A stretch of 64,000 nucleotides of DNA from Seonamhaeicola maritimus (lineage in GTDB: Bacteria; Bacteroidota; Bacteroidia; Flavobacteriales; Flavobacteriaceae): positions 59,245-123,244 of the forward strand of contig NZ_VRKQ01000012.1 of assembly GCF_008056315.1 (NCBI RefSeq), read 5' to 3'. This document shows positions 16,897 through 26,343 of this stretch, in pieces. A program made the translations under genes and the position numbers. Position 1 is the stretch's first letter; the number at the start of each line of letters is the position of its first letter. The notes below the pieces were generated by a model, which was not told the DNA's origin, searched no databases, and saw only the letters and a program-made list of their open reading frames with translations.

Positions 16897-19166
16897 AAAA
16901 TTTCAAATATTGCGGCAGGCACATCCTTTGAAGGATGTACAAACTCAATTGTAAATCCTTTTAAATTTAAAGATTCATTCGGTTTAAAAGTATTTATAGT
17001 TTGATAATTACCCTTCTCTACATGAAGCACATTACCATCTAAATCCTTAATGGTATAATTACGAACACAAAAAGGTACAACTTCTTCTGGATGCCCCATA
17101 AGTGTTGATTCCATTGGATGGTCATAATCTGGATCTAAAAACAATTTGATTTCTGAAATGGTTTTAGTTTCATCCCATTCAACTTTAAGTGTTGGGTTTT
17201 CATCATTTAAATCGGCTACCCAAGCATTTACTTCTCCCCAAGGTCTTACATAACCATTTCCTATATTATCACTTTTGAAAGATTGAATTGCTGGATAAAT
17301 TTTCATTGCAATATTTTGACCTTCTGGTCTACGGTGTGGTGTCCAAAATTCGAATTCGTCAACACCTATGTTTGCAGGTGGCACTTGTTTTCCATTATTT
17401 GAAACGGCTTTATTTACACCGTTAAATACAGATAACACTCCTGAATAGCGCTTATTACTAGTTTTCAAACTAACCTTATCATTTGATAAAAATGTAACAA
17501 AGGCGTATTGATCATTTGGTGTTCCGTTTGAAAACTCAACCGTTATATATTGTTCACCTTGTTCTAATTTGAAGGTTTTCGATTCTAAAATCACCTCTGG
17601 CGCGTAATTTTTAGATTTTTCTGATGTTCGTAATTGCACTTTTAATTCAGTAGCCCCATCTGCCTTAACCAACATTTTAAAATTATAACTCTGGTTGGCC
17701 TTAAATGGTAACAATTGTGCTGCGGAAATATTTAGCGAGAACCAATTGCCATCAAACGGGATTTCTGAAATTTCTAAAGTGGAAGAAGCTTGAACATTAG
17801 CCTCACTTATAAGATTCGTTGAAGTTTTTATTGGAATATTTGGGATACTTTGACCCACAATATTTAACTCATTCTGAAGATTTTTAATCTCCCCATTTTC
17901 AAGAATATCAGCTGGTTTCATGCTCTTTTCAGTACACAAAGCCGCGGCCATTCCAACCGCTTGTGCGCACAACCCAGTGGTTGCCATTACACGCGTAGAA
18001 CCAAATGCCACATGGGTAGCACTGATAATTCTTCCGGCCAAAAACAGATTGTCAATATCTTTACTAACGAACGAACGATAAGGTATGTGATAGACGCCTT
18101 TTGAGTGCCACTGCGTGCAGGCCGAAAGTTTACTATAAATACCATCTGCTGGATGTAAATCTATAGCCCAACCTCCGTGAGCAATAGCATCGTCAAACTC
18201 TTGCTGCTCAATCACATCTTGTTGTTTCATCATATACAAACCTTCAAAACGACGACTTTCACGTTTCCCTGGAATGGTACCAACCCACTCTAGAGTCATG
18301 TTATCAACATCCTCAAATTCTCCAGAGTTTTTAATATAATCCCATACGCCGTAAATCACCTTCCAAAGTTCATATTTAATGTGCTCCGTATCATGAATGG
18401 TATCATGACGTCCCCCGTATTCAAACCACCAAAACCGACACCCTTTGTCATCTTTTCCAATAGCTTTGTATCGAGGAATTTGTTTAATGTCTTTTAATGC
18501 AAACTCTGGTGCTTTAAATTTCACAGGTTTATCGGTGTTTTTACTGTAGAAATACATAGAATGCCCCAACAATTCACCATAAGATTTATCAGGTGCAAAC
18601 AATTCTCCAAATTCTTCCTTTGGTTCAGCTCCCATTCTAAACGATGCTCCTGCTTTAAAAGCCACAATACCATCACCTGATGCATCGCAGAATAATGGCG
18701 CTTTTACTACATATTCGGTTGAATTCTGTGAATTAAATGCTTTTATAGATTCAATTTTCGTGTCACTGGATTTATTTACATCATAAACACAGGTATTTAA
18801 AAGCAGGGTGATATTTTCTTCATTTAAAACTTTATCTAGTAAAACGGTATCAAAAACAACAGCATTACCCTCTGGATTTCTATATAAATTCTCTACCAGA
18901 ATTTCATCCATCACACCTCCTTCACGAGACCAGCGGTTATTATTCCCCATATGTGAAGTAGCTCCTAATATCCAAAGTCTTACCTCTGAGGAAGCATTAC
19001 CCCCTAAAACTGGTCGGTCTTGAATCAGTACTACTTTTATCCCTTTTCTCGCAGCGGTAATGGCGGCACAAACACCTGCAGTACCACCTCCGGTAATACT
19101 TAAATCACAAACTAATTCTATTGTTTTACAGTCTCTTTTTTCTTTATTGAATGTTTTTACAATCAT
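16887..19166 (-). CDS. FAD-dependent oxidoreductase with C-terminal discoidin-like domain
   Basis: A 759-residue protein of the FAD_oxidored type. The Rossmann dinucleotide loop is G-G-G-T-A-G at residues 26-31, followed by VVLIQDRPVLGGNASSE. A second FAD-binding segment (FLAGRIISATHVAFG...GLCAQAVGMAAAL) is near residues 375-405. There is no signal peptide, so it appears cytoplasmic. The C-terminal 200 residues (after about 560) look like beta-sandwich, with W-A-D-L-N-D and KDVPAAIFEILC at the end, as in F5/8 type C domains. Such oxidoreductases recur in marine polysaccharide loci, but no reaction is established to my knowledge. Oxidation of an imported monosaccharide or an anhydro-sugar is possible. 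The gene lies 23 bp downstream of the symporter gene. Confidence 0.8.
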   Translation of the reverse strand: MIVKTFNKEKRDCKTIELVCDLSITGGGTAGVCAAITAARKGIKVVLIQDRPVLGGNASSEVRLWILGATSHMGNNNRWSREGGVMDEILVENLYRNPEGNAVVFDTVLLDKVLNEENITLLLNTCVYDVNKSSDTKIESIKAFNSQNSTEYVVKAPLFCDASGDGIVAFKAGASFRMGAEPKEEFGELFAPDKSYGELLGHSMYFYSKNTDKPVKFKAPEFALKDIKQIPRYKAIGKDDKGCRFWWFEYGGRHDTIHDTEHIKYELWKVIYGVWDYIKNSGEFEDVDNMTLEWVGTIPGKRESRRFEGLYMMKQQDVIEQQEFDDAIAHGGWAIDLHPADGIYSKLSACTQWHSKGVYHIPYRSFVSKDIDNLFLAGRIISATHVAFGSTRVMATTGLCAQAVGMAAALCTEKSMKPADILENGEIKNLQNELNIVGQSIPNIPIKTSTNLISEANVQASSTLEISEIPFDGNWFSLNISAAQLLPFKANQSYNFKMLVKADGATELKVQLRTSEKSKNYAPEVILESKTFKLEQGEQYITVEFSNGTPNDQYAFVTFLSNDKVSLKTSNKRYSGVLSVFNGVNKAVSNNGKQVPPANIGVDEFEFWTPHRRPEGQNIAMKIYPAIQSFKSDNIGNGYVRPWGEVNAWVADLNDENPTLKVEWDETKTISEIKLFLDPDYDHPMESTLMGHPEEVVPFCVRNYTIKDLDGNVLHVEKGNYQTINTFKPNESLNLKGFTIEFVHPSKDVPAAIFEILCQ

Positions 19167-19189
19167 TAAAACACAATTTTTATTTTAAA

Positions 19190-20836
19190 CTATTTAGATT
19201 TTCTAATTATGAATATTCCTAAAAGAAGAATGGCTAATCCCATGCCTCCTACTAACCATTTTGCAGACTCTGCCATAAATGATAAAATTATAATCAGCAC
19301 CCCTGTTGAAGCTACACCAACACCAATAACTCTTGTTCCTTTTTTGTTACTTCTATCGTCTTCTTCTTCATCACTCACATCTTCTTTCAACTCAAATGAT
19401 TTTTGATAATCATCGTATTGAGAAGTTTTACTTTTAGATTGAATCAAATAAATTTCAAGAATGGTTAGCAGTAGAATTGGAATTCCCATTCCCACTACCA
19501 TTTCCATCGCTCTTCCTAGAGTAATTCCAATTAAATCAGGTGCAAAAAATTTGAAAAACGCATTAATTACCAATGAAATAATGGTAACAGATAGAACAGA
19601 TTTCCCAGTTTGATGCTTTGAGAATAGCGCCCAAAGTGGTGGTAAAAACATTGCGCCTCCCGTTAAAGCAGCCAAACTCATAACAACTTCAACAATCCCG
19701 CCAAAATAAGGCACCAACAAGGCAATAATTATAGTTAAAACCCCAAGAGAAACAGTAGCTATTCTTCCAACTCTAACCAAACCTTGATTGGTAGTTTTTG
19801 GGAACATATTTTTATAAATATCATTTGCTAAAACACCAGCAGATATATTTAATGTAGTATTTACAGAACTTGAAGTAGCGAAAACCATACCTCCTAACAT
19901 AAGTCCCAGCATACCAACCGGCAATACCTCTTTACACATTAAAAGATAAGCGCCTTCATCGGCCAAATTACCCAAGTCCGGGTTTAGCACTTTATAAATC
20001 ATTGGTGGTACCATCCAAATTAACGGACTAATGGTATAAAGTGCTCCAAATAACCATCCCACTTTTTTTGCATCCTTTGGTGTAGCCACACTAGTATAAC
20101 GCTGCACATAAGCCCAGTTTCCGGCTATAAAAAACAAATTGTAAAGCCCAAAAGCCACCATAAATAGACCGGTATATTCCGAATTTGTAAAATCGAAGAA
20201 ATGCTCGGGTGCTTTTGCTATAAAATTGTCAATACCTCCAATTTTATCGAATGATAATGGAAGGACAATTAAAACTGCTGCAGTTAAAACTATGAATTGC
20301 AATACATCAGTAACAATTACCGCCCATAAACCGCCAACAGCTGTATAAATCAATATTAGAATCCCAAGCACGATGATACTGGTTGATATTGGAATACCTG
20401 TAGAAACCTCAACGATTTTAGCAACCGGATACAAAAAGGCTCCTGTTGTAAAAATGGAGATGAATAAAAATAAATATGTATATATTTTTTGAGTTGAAAC
20501 TCCTAATCTATCTGCTATAAATTCAGCAGCTGTTAAAGCTTTGGTCTTTTGCCATTTTGGTGCAATAAAAAACCCAATGATAACCCCAGCTATACACATG
20601 GTCCATTGAATGCTAACGGCTACCCAACCACTAGAGTAAGCAATAGACCCCCAGACTACAAAAGTACCTGCTGAAAAGAAGCTCATAAATAAGGACAAAC
20701 CACTCATCCACCATGGTAACGCACCTCCTGCAGCGAAAAAAGATTTCATGTTTTTGCCTGATTTTGAGAAACTCATTCCACAAATAAAAACCAAGGCTGT
20801 AAACACTAAAATAACGATGATATCGATATTATTCAT
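19190..20836 (-). CDS. Sodium:solute symporter (SSS family), probable sugar importer
   Basis: A 548-residue inner-membrane transporter with about 13-14 hydrophobic segments and no signal peptide. GALPWWMSGLSLFMSFFSAGTFV near residues 38-60 and GGLWAVIVTDVLQF near 167-180 are typical of the SSS/SGLT family. A charged cytoplasmic loop (SKTSQYDDYQ to SNKKGTR) precedes the last two helices. In a galactan operon it most likely brings in galactose, L-galactose or anhydrogalactose with Na+, which suits a marine host. It is the first gene after the operator-bearing gap 20837-20985, so it probably heads its own transcript under the LacI regulator. Confidence 0.88.
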   Translation of the reverse strand: MNNIDIIVILVFTALVFICGMSFSKSGKNMKSFFAAGGALPWWMSGLSLFMSFFSAGTFVVWGSIAYSSGWVAVSIQWTMCIAGVIIGFFIAPKWQKTKALTAAEFIADRLGVSTQKIYTYLFLFISIFTTGAFLYPVAKIVEVSTGIPISTSIIVLGILILIYTAVGGLWAVIVTDVLQFIVLTAAVLIVLPLSFDKIGGIDNFIAKAPEHFFDFTNSEYTGLFMVAFGLYNLFFIAGNWAYVQRYTSVATPKDAKKVGWLFGALYTISPLIWMVPPMIYKVLNPDLGNLADEGAYLLMCKEVLPVGMLGLMLGGMVFATSSSVNTTLNISAGVLANDIYKNMFPKTTNQGLVRVGRIATVSLGVLTIIIALLVPYFGGIVEVVMSLAALTGGAMFLPPLWALFSKHQTGKSVLSVTIISLVINAFFKFFAPDLIGITLGRAMEMVVGMGIPILLLTILEIYLIQSKSKTSQYDDYQKSFELKEDVSDEEEDDRSNKKGTRVIGVGVASTGVLIIILSFMAESAKWLVGGMGLAILLLGIFIIRKSK

Positions 20837-20909
20837 TGTAGAAATATTTAAAATTATTTAAAGATACATCTTGGTTTTCAAAGGATATTGAAAGACATTA
20901 ATTTTTATT

Positions 20910-20927
20910 CCGAAAACGTTTCCGAAA
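20910..20927. promoter_or_regulatory. LacI-type operator candidate (18-mer copy 1)
   Basis: CCGAAAACGTTTCCGAAA, identical to the copies at 29469-29486 and 29488-29505. The near-palindromic core with a central CG is typical of LacI/GalR-family operators. It lies 74-91 bp upstream of the symporter start and about 20 bp upstream of a TATCCTTTG element (20883-20891, minus strand) that resembles a -7 promoter box. The position does not decide between activation and repression. Confidence 0.75.
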
Positions 20928-20941
20928 ACACTTAAAATTAC

Positions 20942-20955
20942 CGGAAACGTTTCCG
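20942..20955. promoter_or_regulatory. LacI-type operator candidate, perfect palindrome
   Basis: CGGAAACGTTTCCG is a perfect 14-bp palindrome. It lies 31 bp centre-to-centre from the operator at 20910, on the same side of the DNA helix to within a tenth of a turn (about three turns). This arrangement suits cooperative binding of two regulator dimers. It is also 31 bp from the end of the CRTAC1-like gene. Confidence 0.75.
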
Positions 20956-20985
20956 TAATTTTAAAATACAAGTCGAAATTCGCTT

Positions 20986-23900
20986 TTATTTCACTTCTAA
21001 GAGTTGAAGAGAATCATTATTCTTTAATACCAAAACCCCCAATCTGTCTGCTCCTATTTTTAATTTCTTTGCATTAATAACTTCACCATTAACAAATAGA
21101 CCTTTATGTGGTTTTCTCCTAAAATTTCCATTATCTGACTCCAAATAGATTCCATACCCAGCATCTTGCCGTGGAGTTTCTACTTCAAAACCGTACATGT
21201 TTCCAAATAGTAGTGCATCCAATAAGCCATTACTATCAAAATCATGTGTGATCATACTTTTAACAGCTGTAGTTTGTGCCAAATTATTTAGAGGCTTTAT
21301 AGAATAGCTACCACTGCCATTATTTATAAGTAAGCTAGTAGCAAATGTTGTAGCTTTATATTTTAGAGCTTTTTCAATATTTTCATCACCATAAACATCT
21401 TCTAATTCAGCCATGGCGAAGTCGTGATAATTTGGAAACTTTTCCTTAATGAAAGGCATTTGTTGAGAACTACATTCTCTACCTCTAAGTGGATAATTTT
21501 TTCCGTTTTGCTTATAGCCCAGAACAATATCTAAAGAACCTGTATTATCAAAATCATTGGCATAAATTTGGAAAGGTTTCTCTTTTGTTGCCTGATATTT
21601 TGAGTTCAAACCCAAATTACCAACCATCAAATCCATATCACCATCATTATCAAAATCTGCACTAGTTAAACTAAACCACCAGCCTACACTTTCCTGTAAA
21701 TCAGTGCTGTTCAAACTTTCTGTTAAAACTCCCCTATCATTTTTAAAAATCACTATTGGCATCCATTCTCCAACTACAACCAATTCTTTTTTTGTATCTG
21801 AATCTACGTCAACCCATATGGCATTAGTCACCATTCCAATATTTTCAAGTATTTCATTTTCTAGCTTGGTGAACTTCACCTCCTTTTCTGAGGTATCATT
21901 TCTTAACAAGTAACTAGTTCCTGGAAATGGATAATTCCCTGGGTTTTGCCTTCCCCCTATAAATAGATCTTCGTCTCCATCATTATCAAAATCATAAGGC
22001 TTAACAACAGAACCACTATAATTTAAGTTGTTTTCAAACGGAGACTTACTTTTTTGAAAAGTACCTTTATTATTTATGTATAATCTATCTGAATAAAACT
22101 CTGAATTAGGTTCATGTTCATTTCCTCCACTAACCACAAATAAATCCAAATCTCCATCGTTATCGGCATCAAAAAAGGAAGCATCAACGTCCTCGTATTT
22201 TTTGTCGGTATTAAAAAGTTTGGAGTTAGTTTTTGTAAATTTCCCTGCATTTCTTTGTATAAATAAAGCACCTGCAAAACCCTTTGCACCACCTACATAA
22301 AAATCATCAAGACCATCATTGTTTAAGTCTCCAACACATAATGCTATGGCTTCTTCAGACATTTTATGTGGTAACAATGATTCTCTTTCAAAATCATTAA
22401 ACGCATTTTGTAAAACAATATGATTAATTCCGCTTTGCTTAGTAATATCTTCAAACAGATTTGTATCCGCTTTATTAGTTTCTATCAGTTTAGAAGCCTG
22501 TTCATAATCAAGTACTACAGTTTGATTAGCTTTAACTTTATTAAGTTTTTGTCTATGACCATCTGGCCAAAAAACCTCTAACATATCAATCTCTTTAGAA
22601 TCTCCTAAGCCAAAATGCAAAATTGAACTAACAGAAGACTGAAAACCTCTTGTGAAATACTGTTCCTGAGTCTGTAGACCATTTTTAGTTTTTAAACTAA
22701 CTCTAGTTCCTATGCTCTTTACATTATTTTTTGGTCCTTTAAGTTGTATTTTTAAAAAATTGCCTAAGCCAAGTTCAGTACTATTGTTTTTATAAATAGT
22801 AGCAACCTCATCCATATTATTTGTGATAATTTCAACATCTCCATCATTATCTAAATCAGCATAGGTTGCACCGTTAGATGCTGTTAATTTTTCTAAACTC
22901 CAAACCCCATTCCTTTTATTGAAAGACAGGTTTCCTGAATTTTCAAAAAAATAATTTTCCTTTTTTCTTGAAGGCATCCTACGTAGAATTTCCTCATCCC
23001 TCTGCCTTTCTAATAATGGAATTACATTTTGTGGTGCTTTTTTTATTTTTTCACTATAAGAAGCCTCAGCTTTTTTTCGGTAATGAATAAAATCAACATT
23101 CCTAAAATCTCTTTTAATACCGTTAGAAACAAAAAGATCTTTGTCTCCATCATTGTCCATATCAAAAAACAAGGGTCCCCAACTCCAATCAGTACTTGAA
23201 ACTCCCGAAAGAAAAGCAACATCTGAAAAAACAGCTGTTTCTGTATCTGGTTTTACTCCATTATTTAATTGAAGGGTATTATACATGTACTGATAATGCA
23301 ATCCTTTCTTGACGTAAGTATTGAAACGTTCCGGATTCATACCGCTCATACTGGCCTTGATTCCATAGTTGTCTTCAGAAACCATATCTAAAGTCATGAA
23401 ATCCAACCAGCCATCGTTGTTAAAATCGGCTATATCATTTCCCATTGAAAAGTTTGATGTATGCCCAGTTGCTTCTTTACAGACTTCTTTGAATGTTCCG
23501 TCTTTTTGATTTAAATAAATCCTGTCATTTGAAGCAAAGTCTTGACTAACTAGCACATCGGGCCACCCATCATTGTTTAAATCTCCAACTCCAACACCAA
23601 GGCCAAATCCAATTCCATCATTTAAAATACCTGCTTCATCAGACACATCAACAAAAATGTTGTTTTCATTTCTAAATAACCTATCGCTTGTTAAAGCAGA
23701 TTTCTTTTTCTGCTGACCATCTAAATCATAGAGTACCTTGGTATCGGTATTATGATTTATCAAAAACATATCCAAATCGCCATCTCTATCATAATCAAAA
23801 AAAGTTGATTGCGTTGAATAATGTGGTAAGTTTAAATGGTATTCCTCCGATTTTTCCTCAAATACTGGAATACCCTCTTTATTGTTTCCTTGGTTAACAT

Positions 23901-24396
23901 ACAGTTTATTTTCCCTTGCTTGTGGCTGAATGAAAGGTCCGGAGCGGCAAACATAAATATCTAATAAGCCATCAGCATTAATATCCACAATGGTAGATGC
24001 CAGTTCAAAGCCTGGAACCCCTTGAACATTAGAACTATTGGTTACATCTTCAAATTTTAAAAGGCCTTTATTCAGATATAGCTTATTATCGCCTTGATTA
24101 GAAACAAAGTACAAATCAACCAACCCGTCATTGTTAAAATCCGCTGCCGAAACGCCCGCCCCATTATACATATAGTCGTAATTCAAAGCATTCATCTCAA
24201 AACTTTCTTGAAGCTTGTTAACAAACGAAACACCACTAACAGAGTCGTTTAAGGTTACAAACAAACCTGTTTTTTCTTTAGCCTTTTCACCCTTAATATT
24301 AACTAATGAACTATTGTTTTCTTTACAAGATAAAACCAACAGTAACATAAAACTGATTACCACTGAAATTTTCCCTTTGTGGAAGTATACCCTCAT
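20986..24396 (-). CDS. FG-GAP/VCBS repeat lipoprotein with UnbV/ASPIC domain (CRTAC1-like)
   Basis: A 1136-residue lipoprotein (lipobox LVLSC near residue 24). Many calcium-binding FG-GAP repeats of the form D-F-N-N-D-G-x-x-D are visible from about 75 to 520 and again from 660 to 1000, for example ADFNNDGLVDLYF. An ASPIC/UnbV domain (about 545-625: KSIGTRVSLKTKNG and EVFWPDGHRQKL) lies between the two propeller sets. Proteins of this type are often encoded beside SusC/D pairs in marine Bacteroidetes and are thought to be surface-exposed. Binding of glycan or of the SusC/D complex is a guess. It follows SusD after 116 bp containing a strong hairpin and precedes the symporter promoter. Confidence 0.87.
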   Translation of the reverse strand: MRVYFHKGKISVVISFMLLLVLSCKENNSSLVNIKGEKAKEKTGLFVTLNDSVSGVSFVNKLQESFEMNALNYDYMYNGAGVSAADFNNDGLVDLYFVSNQGDNKLYLNKGLLKFEDVTNSSNVQGVPGFELASTIVDINADGLLDIYVCRSGPFIQPQARENKLYVNQGNNKEGIPVFEEKSEEYHLNLPHYSTQSTFFDYDRDGDLDMFLINHNTDTKVLYDLDGQQKKKSALTSDRLFRNENNIFVDVSDEAGILNDGIGFGLGVGVGDLNNDGWPDVLVSQDFASNDRIYLNQKDGTFKEVCKEATGHTSNFSMGNDIADFNNDGWLDFMTLDMVSEDNYGIKASMSGMNPERFNTYVKKGLHYQYMYNTLQLNNGVKPDTETAVFSDVAFLSGVSSTDWSWGPLFFDMDNDGDKDLFVSNGIKRDFRNVDFIHYRKKAEASYSEKIKKAPQNVIPLLERQRDEEILRRMPSRKKENYFFENSGNLSFNKRNGVWSLEKLTASNGATYADLDNDGDVEIITNNMDEVATIYKNNSTELGLGNFLKIQLKGPKNNVKSIGTRVSLKTKNGLQTQEQYFTRGFQSSVSSILHFGLGDSKEIDMLEVFWPDGHRQKLNKVKANQTVVLDYEQASKLIETNKADTNLFEDITKQSGINHIVLQNAFNDFERESLLPHKMSEEAIALCVGDLNNDGLDDFYVGGAKGFAGALFIQRNAGKFTKTNSKLFNTDKKYEDVDASFFDADNDGDLDLFVVSGGNEHEPNSEFYSDRLYINNKGTFQKSKSPFENNLNYSGSVVKPYDFDNDGDEDLFIGGRQNPGNYPFPGTSYLLRNDTSEKEVKFTKLENEILENIGMVTNAIWVDVDSDTKKELVVVGEWMPIVIFKNDRGVLTESLNSTDLQESVGWWFSLTSADFDNDGDMDLMVGNLGLNSKYQATKEKPFQIYANDFDNTGSLDIVLGYKQNGKNYPLRGRECSSQQMPFIKEKFPNYHDFAMAELEDVYGDENIEKALKYKATTFATSLLINNGSGSYSIKPLNNLAQTTAVKSMITHDFDSNGLLDALLFGNMYGFEVETPRQDAGYGIYLESDNGNFRRKPHKGLFVNGEVINAKKLKIGADRLGVLVLKNNDSLQLLEVK

Positions 24397-24422
24397 ATTC
24401 CAAATTTAACATATAAATTCAA

Positions 24423-24452
24423 ATTGGGGGACAAAATAATTTGCCCCCCAAT
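24423..24452 (-). other. Intercistronic hairpin after susD
   Basis: ATTGGGGG (24423-24430) pairs with CCCCCAAT (24445-24452). After one mismatch, CAAA pairs with TTTG (24432-24435 with 24440-24443) around a 4-nt loop. No U-run follows on the minus strand. It is therefore more likely an RNA-stability or partial-attenuation hairpin that favours susC/susD over the downstream genes than a full terminator. Confidence 0.6.
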
Positions 24453-24512
24453 CATAAACTAAATCAATAACTCTGACTTAAATAAACTAAAACAAACTAA
24501 CTCTAATAAATT

Positions 24513-26327
24513 CTAATAATTAGGATTTTGCTCAACCACGCCTTCAGTAGCATCGATTTCTGCCTGCGGTATTGGCCACAGATAATCTCTTACTGGGTTA
24601 AACACCCTAGTCTCTAAATCTCTATAATTAAGGTCACCTAATTCTTTTCTTGGCTCAATGGGAGCTCCTGGATAGGTTACATAACCATCTTCATCAATAT
24701 CTGGAACTAAACCTAAGTCTCCACCTATTTTACTAAATCCATTAGCTGGTCCTCCAATAGCCTTACCATTCATTACTTTCTCTGCTATACCCCATCTTCG
24801 AATATCGAATAAACGCAAGCCTTCATTAGCTAACTCTACTTTACGTTCACGACGAACAATTTTTCTTAATTCTCCTTGATCCATGGTTGTAACAGCAGGA
24901 TAGGCTACTCCAGAACCATTATAGGCTCTTTCCCTAACCGCATTAATAGCATCTAATACAGAAGCATCTATATTTCCAGCCTCTATTTTTGCTTCGGCAT
25001 AGGTAATATACATTTCTGCTAATCGGATGATATAAATTGGATGATCTGCAGCACCTGCCCATAAACCTTTTTCACCTGTTAGAGCTGGTTCATCTGAGAA
25101 TTTTTTCCAGAAATACCCCGTAAAGGATGTAAAACGATTTGCTCCGCCTGTTGTATATTCAACACCACTTATAGGGTCCGTTTTTTTCAATCCACCTGGA
25201 TTTGCTGAATTCGGATTCATTACACGGTTTGTTCTTACACCAGCAATAACTTCCCAAGTAGCAATACTATCACTATGTTGTTGTATGATATGCTCACACC
25301 AAACTTCTCCAGGTACAGCAATAGTAGCTTTTAATCTAGGATCTCTATCATCAAAAGGATTTGCTGGGTCAAACGCTGGGTCTTCATCAATTGGCAGTCC
25401 ATTAATTGTTTCATAACTATCAACTGTTTGCTGAACTGGTACAAATTGACACCATCCACCAAAACGACTTCCTTGTCTCACAGATAAACCATGAACCTGT
25501 GTACCTTCGGTAAACGAAATATCTAAAATATTCTCTTGATTTCCATTAGCCTGCATAACATCTTGAGTAAACAAAGCCTCATAGTCTGGATATAAAGCTA
25601 ATCCAGAATTCATAACAGTTTGCGCTTTGCTGGCTGCCAATGTATAATCTCCATTATGCAATGCTATTCTTGCTATTAAAGCATTTGCTGCGTTTGCCGA
25701 AGCTCTTCCTCTTGCTGAAGCAGTCTGAGGCAATACCCCCGAAGCTTCCTCTAAATCTGCCAAAATAGCAGTAACAATTTCAGCTTTTGAAGTTTTAGGA
25801 ATTACCAAGTCATTTAATGAAGATGCGGCTTCTTTCCTAAATGGAATATCGCCATACAACTCAGTCAAATAACTGTAAAACAAAGCTCTTAAAAACAAGG
25901 CTTCCCCTCTAATCTCACTGTATCTAGTTGGATTTGTAACGGCTTGTGCCTTTTCCATATTCCCAAGGAGGTTGTTGGCTCTTTGGATACCGGTATAAAA
26001 TCTATTCCAAAAATTATTTGGAAGTCCACTTGTTGAAGATAATCCTCCTTGTGTGGCCTCTGCTGTTCCTGCCACATTCCCTCTATTAAAGGCTAAATCA
26101 GTAGAATGATCTAGTACTTGCGGAAATGTAGGTCCGGCTCCACCAACATCATAAATTAAGCTTTCATAAACACCTGCAAGACCAACTTCTAATTGGGACT
26201 CGGTTTCAAAAAATGTAGCACTATTTGGACTACCTGGGTCATCTAAGTTTAATACATTGTCTGTACAACTAACGCATATTGTAGCTATAACACAACAAGT
26301 TAATATTATTAAATTTACTCTTTTCAT
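24513..26327 (-). CDS. susD: SusD/RagB-family outer-membrane glycan-binding lipoprotein (unit A)
   Basis: I place the start at the ATG at 26327 (604 residues), because it opens a lipoprotein signal (MKRVNLIILTCCV...CVSC). An ATG at 26357 lies inside the end of susC and adds a charged leader. The SusD fold is supported by the N-terminal LNLDDPGSP and a TPR-like helical region with RGEALFLRALFYSYLTELYGDIPF. The C-terminal GLRLFDIRRWGI, DYLWPIPQAEIDA and NPNY complete the family signature. SusD caps the SusC barrel and delivers oligosaccharides. It begins 16 bp after susC. A stable hairpin follows the stop. Confidence 0.95.
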   Translation of the reverse strand: MKRVNLIILTCCVIATICVSCTDNVLNLDDPGSPNSATFFETESQLEVGLAGVYESLIYDVGGAGPTFPQVLDHSTDLAFNRGNVAGTAEATQGGLSSTSGLPNNFWNRFYTGIQRANNLLGNMEKAQAVTNPTRYSEIRGEALFLRALFYSYLTELYGDIPFRKEAASSLNDLVIPKTSKAEIVTAILADLEEASGVLPQTASARGRASANAANALIARIALHNGDYTLAASKAQTVMNSGLALYPDYEALFTQDVMQANGNQENILDISFTEGTQVHGLSVRQGSRFGGWCQFVPVQQTVDSYETINGLPIDEDPAFDPANPFDDRDPRLKATIAVPGEVWCEHIIQQHSDSIATWEVIAGVRTNRVMNPNSANPGGLKKTDPISGVEYTTGGANRFTSFTGYFWKKFSDEPALTGEKGLWAGAADHPIYIIRLAEMYITYAEAKIEAGNIDASVLDAINAVRERAYNGSGVAYPAVTTMDQGELRKIVRRERKVELANEGLRLFDIRRWGIAEKVMNGKAIGGPANGFSKIGGDLGLVPDIDEDGYVTYPGAPIEPRKELGDLNYRDLETRVFNPVRDYLWPIPQAEIDATEGVVEQNPNY

Positions 26328-26343
26328 TTTGTTTTTTTTAAAA

